Assembly (NCBI GenBank): GCA_036674765.1
Contig: JARVKI010000124.1
Location: 1 to 64,000 of the forward strand
Length of the DNA: 64,000 nucleotides
Direction: 5' to 3'
Origin: Seiridium cupressi
Taxonomy: Eukaryota; Ascomycota; Sordariomycetes; Amphisphaeriales; Sporocadaceae
The position numbers and the translations under genes were made by a program. Each line of letters begins with the position of its first letter. Positions within the stretch are counted from its first letter, which is position 1. Shown piece after piece: positions 57,739-64,000 of this stretch. A model generated the notes under the pieces. That model did no database searches, was not told where the DNA came from, and saw only the letters and a list, made by a program, of their open reading frames with translations.

Positions 57739-59091
57739 TCACCCGTCAGTTTCGGTGCTGACCCTCTTTCCATCACGCTTGCCGTTTTCGCCCTCCCACT
57801 CCCAGGGCAAGCGAATGACAATCTTGGTCTCCTCTTCACGGTCAAAAGCCTTGTACCCATCTGGCACATCTTCGAGTCCTATCTCACTGCTTACGATAAA
57901 GCTTGGTTTTGCACGCCCAGCTTGCACCAGGGCCAGCAGCTTCGGTATGATGGGTCGCGGATCCACGCCGCCGCCACGAATGCTCTGACCCTTGATCCAC
58001 CACTCTGCGATCGGAAAACTGATATTTGCCGGCATGGTAGCTCCTCGTGGGATTCCAGATGAGTTCGGGAATGACGCATAAACACCAATGATTCCGATTC
58101 CACCACTGGCCTGCGTCACTTTGACGGCCTCGCTGATGATGAAGTTCTCCTGTGGCTTGAGGTCGCCGTTGAGGCATTCAAAGCCGCAGCAGTCGCATGA
58201 ACGCATAACACCATCAGGAGCAAACTTCAATATCTGGTCGGTAGGACTGCCTTTGGTAAAGTCGATTGGAATCGCTCCAATGGAGTCTGCCTTGTCCAGA
58301 CGAGCTTGAACATGGTCGATGGAGAAGACTTGGCTAGCACCCCGAAGGAGAGCCGTGTATGCGCACAAAAGACCGACGGGCCCTGATCGGAGTCAGCAAT
58401 GTTTTTATGAACAGAATCTTTCGGCAGAATCATTCTGTTGGAGTGTCGTCGCTTACCCGCTCCAAAAACTGCAACAGAGTCGCCTGGTTGGAAGCCTGAA
58501 AAGTCCAGGCATCCCCATGCAGTAGCCCAGATATCGGACATAAACAAGTACTCCAAGTCGTCGGACGGCTTGTCAGGAATCTTGATCAGCGTCTCGTCGG
58601 CAAATGGGATCTGAATGAACTCGGCTGCATCAAGTCAGTTGTTTGAGTCAGGTAGAACTGGCCACAATAGGGATTGTGGTGGTTACGAACGCACATTGAC
58701 ATCCCTGGTTGGATCCGAAATCCTCGCCCATGCCCACGGCTGTGAAGTTGAGAACCAAGCTTCCGTGAGTCTCCAAGTGCCCATCATCCCCGAAATCAGG
58801 CACGATGACTCTATCGCCACGGCTCAGAAAGTTCACAGCCGAGCCCACTTCTTCGACGACGCCGATGGCCTCATGGCCCATGAGCCACGGCGCTTTAGTG
58901 CTCCCGAAGATGCCATGGTAGGTATGGATGTCTGTTCCGCAGATAGCAGCAGTGGTGATGCGCACAATGGCATCCTCCGGCCGCCGGATCGTGGGCTTGG
59001 GTACATCCTTTACAACCATGTGGAAAGGATTGCCCTCCCAGACCACGGCACGCATCTTGGGTTGAGGCTTAGTCGGGCTTTTGGTTGTCAT
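57739..59091 (-). CDS. Zinc-dependent alcohol dehydrogenase
   Basis: Predicted 402-residue medium-chain dehydrogenase in three exons (59091-58695, 58624-58457, 58382-57739), with introns of 70 and 74 bases and closed phases. Zinc ligands are in ICGTDIHTYHG and GHEAIGVVEEVG, and the nucleotide-binding segment is GAGPVGLLCAYTALL. The central part (SCDCCGFECLNGD) and the general layout resemble the formaldehyde dehydrogenase/threonine dehydrogenase group, but the usual run of structural-zinc cysteines is not seen in the loop near residue 110-130. I take the ATG at 59091 because the 26 codons before it do not resemble the family. The enzyme would oxidise or reduce an alcohol/aldehyde pair with NAD(P). 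A tailoring role in the PKS-NRPS pathway, for example on an aldehyde released by the terminal domain, is possible but unproven. Confidence 0.9.
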
Positions 59092-61098
59092 TTTGAAGAT
59101 ATTCTTAACGGTGTTTGTCTGCAAATTGAAATGCGGTGCTGCCCACATTCCACGACTGGAAGGTTTCAACTAGCTCTACTTATACTTACATACCTCATGA
59201 AGATACATAATAGACTCTAGCGGGCTAAGTCAGTCATCTGGCTCTCCCTTGCGAGCTGAGCTGATGTCACCTACAACTTGGGTATAGTCAAGTCAACGTA
59301 GGAGAATGTGCGATATGTCAGTGTTCAGGCATAACTAAGCGTGTCGGCCGCTGATAGTGCCACTGGGGCTCAGCTTATCGTCAGATTGTACATACGGCAA
59401 TGTCGCTTGGTTGTCCAGTCAGATCACAATGTCAGCGTGCAAAGAATCCACTCGTGCAAGGAACCTACTCCTGTAAGCTGACTTAGCTTCTGATCCACTA
59501 TTCAGCAAACAAGTCTAGGTTACGAAAACATCCTCTGCAAGCTGCAAGGGCATAAGCCCGGAAGGTCAAGTTTTTGATGGTTGCGACTGATATGACGGCC
59601 AAATCCCGGGAGCCACATCATTACGGAAACCGAAGGCCTCCAACTCTTGATTCGGCGCGGCCGTTTAATGGAGCTGGTAAAGAGTCCACTTCGCCCTTGT
59701 CGTCTGACTTTACTCCGTAGCTCTATTCGTCAATAACTATTACCGACTGTTATCGTGGCCAGCACTATGGACGACGTAAGACCCTGGAGTCATCAGTTCG
59801 AAGACAGTTCAGTTTTTCCACCTGCTTATCAGTTCATTGGATTGGAATGAGGCTCTTAGTTCTAGGGTATCGAGTGAGCGAGTGAATGAATAGGTGGAAT
59901 TTCGTTTCTAATCATAGAGCGGGTGCAAGAAGCTTCTTTCCACCAGCAAGCACGCGATCGCTCGATATCATGGAAAGTTTGTGTCAAGATGGACGAAGGT
60001 TATGAGGGGTTAATTGATTAATTGGTTGGTTGAGTATCTAAGAGAGAGGCAGAAGGAGATAATCTAGTATATGTACATGTGTGTGTGGCTGGGAAGCCCG
60101 AAAAGAGGGTGGCTGGCTGGGCCACCTGTTTCAACAGTTTGGTCGTATTGATATGGGCTCAATTGATCGATGGGAATAAGCCCGGACATGCAAACTTATG
60201 GGCACTCAATCGGGGAAACGGATGTGTATTGAATGGTGAATAAGGAGGAGGAAAGCTCCAGCTCCCAACCACGAAGCCTATCTAGTGGGAGGGCGCACAG
60301 ACCATATGGGTTCTCCATCACAAGCAGACGTCAATCTTGAGACACCGAGACGTGCTAGCTTGAGGGATGGACCTTATGACCAGCTGACGAGAAAGTATAT
60401 CCATCTTGCAGGTTGACTACATGTAGTCATGGAACATGCGTTTCCGAGACATGGTGGACCTCATGAATCGCCGTCAGGAAGAATCATGCCATCTTCCATA
60501 CAGGCATTTGGTCCAATGTTTTCCTATTGCTCGGCTACAGCCATTAATGCGTGAGAAGGACAATTGGGGTCCTGATCACAGGATTGAGTAAAATTAACGG
60601 CGCGTGTGGGTTCTTGATTACTAAATTGCAATAGCTGCAGCTCCAAGACGAAGAGGGCCTGGAGAAGCGTCATAGACATCGGAAGCACCCAATCAATACA
60701 ATCAAGAGTTGTTCTCTCTATTGTTGGCAGCAGGGCGGCCAGACCAGTGTACAGCAAAGCCACCGTGGCTCTATGTTTTCAGATTATGGCTTCACCTAGT
60801 GTAGATAGCATGTTGGCTAACGAGAGGGTCTCAGACCGTGTCTAGAGTCTATGAGACGTCATAAACCCAAGACATGGCGCTAGCTGCTCAAGCCAAGTTA
60901 AAAGTCTTTTCCTTGCCAGCTTAAAGGTTTGTCGATCGGACGCTGCCATCTGCGTGTAGTACCTAGGGAATTCAATATCCCATGGTTCCCATTGAATTGT
61001 TAACTTGCAGCATCCCGCACACGCCAGCCTGCATGAATGATCAAATTACCATTACTGGTCGACTGGAGTAAAGCTAAACCAACTCCCAGGACAAAGTA
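59092..61098. other. Two-kb gene-free stretch
   Basis: It lies between divergently transcribed genes and serves as their upstream region. Only short frames (up to 80 codons) occur, without any recognisable feature. It may mark the right border of the cluster. Confidence 0.5.
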
Positions 61099-62430
61099 AT
61101 GTCTTCGAATACGCTTACTGGCGAAGAGATTGCAGCGATTTCATACACCTTGCCCGCTCTCAATCCAACAGGCCTCGGCGCTGCGATTGAGGTGGTCTCT
61201 ATCCTGCTCGCCATCATCACTACCATCATCGTCGGACTTCGGGTGTGGGTACGAGCAGGCCTCGTGAGAGGAAAGACAGAGAGCTGGGGCGTTGATGATT
61301 ACCTGCTGGTGATCGGTTTTGTACGTGCTCGCATCCCCTAAGTATAGGATGCCTCTATTAGATATTGACGTGCTCCTCTTCGATAGCTTCCATTTTGGCC
61401 TTCGATCATCATAGGTGTCTATGCAACACGTTACGGGCTTGGGCTACGTGATTCCGATATACCGACGCCGATCTACGTCGTGCGGACTAACGAGTTGTTC
61501 CTCTACTGGGAGCTCAACTACTTCGTCTCGGCGAACCTTGTCAAATGTGCCATCGGATTGCTCTGCATCCGTATAGACCAACGGAGGGTCATCCGTTGGT
61601 CCATTGCCATTAACATCAGTATCATCATCATCACAGCCATTCTGGTGCTGACGTTTCTATGTACTTGGTGCCGCCCCTTGGCCGCGACATGGAACCCTGC
61701 CCTGTAAGTGACGGCAGCATTGCTTCACCGCTTCACAAGGAACCACAATGCTCACAACTATCAGAGGGAAGTGTGCCACATATATTAGCTGGGTCACTGT
61801 CGGCACCATCACCTCTGTCATCCAGTTAATAACAGACGTGATCTCTGCCGCCATCCCATGGTTCGTCGTGGCTAGGCTGCAGATGCCCCGCCGGAGGAAG
61901 ATCTCGATAATGATCATCTTGGGATTAGGAATTCTCGCAAGCATCGCTACCTGTTTTCGCATGCCTTTCTTGAAGTATTTCGATACTTCCAAATACCCGC
62001 ACAACTACCTGTGTATGTTTTGGTTCCCAAGTGCAACAAAGCAACGTGTCGAAGCTAAAAGTTCTAAACAGACCATGCTGGCGTCGTCGTGCTTAGCTCT
62101 AACATCGAGTGCAGCCTCGCCATGATCGCCTGCTCGTTGCCTCCCTTACGGGCCTTGTTCAAGCACTACTATGGCTCCACGCCTTCCTTCTCAAGTACTA
62201 GCTCGGTATGACAAATCGCCCCAATCCAGTCAATTGACATAATACTTACGGAAAATTTCCTCTAGTCCTCAAGCTGTGCCGTCAAGTTGACCTCAGTGAC
62301 GACTCACACGAATTACGAGTCTAGCACTCGCATCAGGGCCAGTCCTGGCGCATGGGATCGATTGGAAGACGAACACTACAATCGCGGAGGTATACTCAAA
62401 CAGATGGATGTTTATATCACTAAGGAATGA
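61099..62430 (+). CDS. Second fungal rhodopsin-like membrane protein
   Basis: Predicted 361-residue membrane protein in five exons (61099-61320, 61387-61703, 61765-62012, 62072-62205, 62266-62430), all phases closing. About seven helices are visible, including AIEVVSILLAIITTIIVGLR, LPFWPSIIIGVYATRYGLG, YFVSANLVKCAIGLLCI and WSIAINISIIIITAILVL. WCRPLAATWNP before helix 5 and the late NIECSLAMIACSLPPLRALF are hallmarks of the Fung_rhodopsin family. It is not a close copy of the 51.3-kb gene, so this is not a recent duplication. The N-terminus precedes the first helix by about 27 residues. The C-terminal tail is polar and Ser/Thr rich. The role is unknown, and in plant-associated fungi many such proteins are plasma-membrane receptors or effectors. 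Confidence 0.87.
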
Positions 62431-63638
62431 AGTGATTTCATCACGCAAATATCTTTGAATAAGGCGTACGTCGCTCAGCCAGCTGGCTTAGACTACGCTC
62501 TTTATCACCAGGGATTGCTTCCCTATAAGAAACTTGCGCTTTCGACCAAAAATACCGCCAAGCTAACAGAATAGCCGCAACGCATCTTCAAAGAGAGAAC
62601 ATATTTAATGCTCGACCAGAGACATTTATGAAAATACCGAAAGGTTGCTGTAAATGACGTGCGCAGATTTACGTCCGGAATCTATCGTCCAGCATAACCT
62701 AGAAACCACCAAATGGGGCAACCAACAAACTGCCGCCGAAGGGACTTTTCGCATGCGCTAGTCTTGAAGCTTTCAACAATGTGAGAACATTGTCAAAATT
62801 GCCATCTAAGGTAGATGGACCTCGAGAATTTAAAAAGAGATTATTGCATTGCGTTATTTCTTTTGTTATTAGAACTACAGATTTTGATGCTATTGGGAAT
62901 AGAACGTTTGTATACGACTGAGAGGGAGGGGATACAAAGAGAGACAAGTAGGGCTATACCATCCCAATGATTTATTCCAATTGGTGATTCCAAAAGCATG
63001 GAACATGCTCTATATTCTACCTTGGGCATTTAGAAGCATGATATAAAGTTAGTGTGTAGCTGGAATCAGAAGCTCCCAGGCAATTCAATTTTAATTGTAG
63101 TTGAGTTCGTACCGCATGAGAAAAGTTCAAGCTGGACCCTTAAACTTAGACAAATAGACAAGCAATCTTATCGTGGTATAGGAGCAATATTTATCATTCA
63201 CACAAGAGAGAAGATAAAGACTACACATTTGGCAGAAACTATCAGCACACCACCAACAACAATCTGTCAAGCCGAATCTCAAGCCGTTTTCCAAGGTGAC
63301 TGAGTGCATAAAATTCAAGATTTCCATTGGTCCGTCTCTACCTGGCGCATCATAATAGACCATAAAGTCGATTTGTAATTGTCGCATTGAATTATCCTTG
63401 TGGAGCGTTATAGATATTGCGAGATGATTTATTTTTAACAAGTATTATCCAACCATGGAACTTAGAGCATGATACCAAAGTACCTAGACAAATACACTCA
63501 AAAGAGGGAGGGGAGAGGGAAAAGCAAGGCCTACTTAAAGACCGGCTCCCGCAAACCCCAACCACAGATCTAGGTCGACAAGCTTCCTCGAATCAGAGAA
63601 CTGAGCACCCTCCAATCACACCAGGCAAAACAACCACC
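62431..63638. other. Gene-free stretch
   Basis: About 1.2 kb with only short frames. Toward its end lie a purine-rich run (63500-63520) and ordinary promoter sequence for the gene that starts at 63639. Confidence 0.5.
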
Positions 63639-64000
63639 ATGAGGTTGTTGAGCTTGAGAGCCTCATCTTGGCTCCCAAGCTTAACATTCTACCTCGCTGT
63701 ATACGCCGCTGGAGAAGACCTCGTAGCACCTGTCTGGCCAACAATACAGATCCCAGACCACCCCGAACAAGACGGCAATGATCCCACGAAATTGACTGGT
63801 ACAGGCCCAGTCTCACCCAAGGATAGCAAGGCGGGCATTGGCAAACGTAATGGAGGGCCAAGTTCGAACACGCAGCCGATCGACCCAGACACTTTTGTTC
63901 CCCGAGCACTAGCCAAGTTCGATGCGATTAATTGGCCCTCTGCAAGAGTTAACTGGGAAAGAGAACTTGAGAATCTCTATGCACAGTCGAATGCTGGTTA
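63639..64000 (+). CDS. Secreted protein, 5' part only
   Basis: The ATG at 63639 opens a frame of 120 codons that runs to the window edge without a stop. It begins with a likely secretion signal (MRLLSLRASSWLPSLTFYLA, then VYAAG), followed by a Pro/Gly/Asp-rich segment. A KRNG dibasic site near residue 72 suggests pro-region processing. From about residue 95 an ordered region starts (AKFDAINWPSARVNWERELE). I do not recognise the family. Because the gene is cut by the window, introns and full length are unknown. Confidence 0.6.
   Translation, partial: MRLLSLRASSWLPSLTFYLAVYAAGEDLVAPVWPTIQIPDHPEQDGNDPTKLTGTGPVSPKDSKAGIGKRNGGPSSNTQPIDPDTFVPRALAKFDAINWPSARVNWERELENLYAQSNAG

Noticed and set aside
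1..64000. CRISPR arrays, bacterial insertion sequences, operons
   Set aside because: No regularly spaced repeats or transposase frames; gene structure with introns is eukaryotic throughout.

Overview
The window reads as nuclear DNA of a filamentous ascomycete (Pezizomycotina). The coding genes are split by short introns of about 46-85 bases, most with GT-AG ends and many with a CTAAC- or CTGAC-like branch site. It carries Zn2Cys6 regulators, a highly reducing PKS-NRPS, a HeLo domain and Fung_rhodopsin-type membrane proteins. It opens with an almost pure A/T block and holds several decayed genes, some with C-to-T stop changes in CpA context, as repeat-induced point mutation (RIP) would leave. 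I cannot name the genus.

Region 1 (1-15.0 kb) looks like an accessory, degenerating zone. After the A/T block comes an intact tocopherol-cyclase-like gene. It is followed by a broken membrane protein with Cys-pair repeats, an intact dienelactone hydrolase, a truncated aldo/keto reductase, a frameshifted GPI-anchored surface protein, and a broken gene that reads as an N-terminal HeLo cell-death domain followed by a fungal AAA ATPase with defective Walker motifs.

Region 2 (17.0-26.0 kb) is orderly and intact. It has an AlcR-like Zn2Cys6 regulator, a class-C beta-lactamase-fold esterase/transesterase, a type I Baeyer-Villiger monooxygenase and a secreted Aim6-like phosphodiesterase. The esterase and the monooxygenase are divergent. 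The promoter between them holds six CCGCA/TGCGG pentamers in 77 bases, the core that AlcR recognises in Aspergillus. I infer an AlcR-type regulon for ketone-to-ester-to-alcohol metabolism.

Region 3 (27.0-31.4 kb) has a decayed Old Yellow Enzyme gene and a HerA/FtsK-like P-loop ATPase gene with a hidden in-frame intron.

Region 4 (32.5-59.1 kb) is a secondary-metabolite cluster around a 4075-residue PKS-NRPS (KS-AT-DH-MT-KR-ACP-C-A-T-R, no ER). Near it lie an EthD-domain protein, a 14-TM drug:H+ antiporter, a rhodopsin-like 7-TM protein, a medium-chain reductase with a frameshift, a Zn2Cys6 regulator with one in-frame stop, and a zinc alcohol dehydrogenase. The synthase is open from end to end, while the only local regulator and one candidate tailoring reductase are each broken by a single lesion. 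The pathway may therefore be recently silenced.

Region 5 (61.1-64.0 kb) has a second rhodopsin-like membrane protein and the start of a secreted protein that runs off the window.
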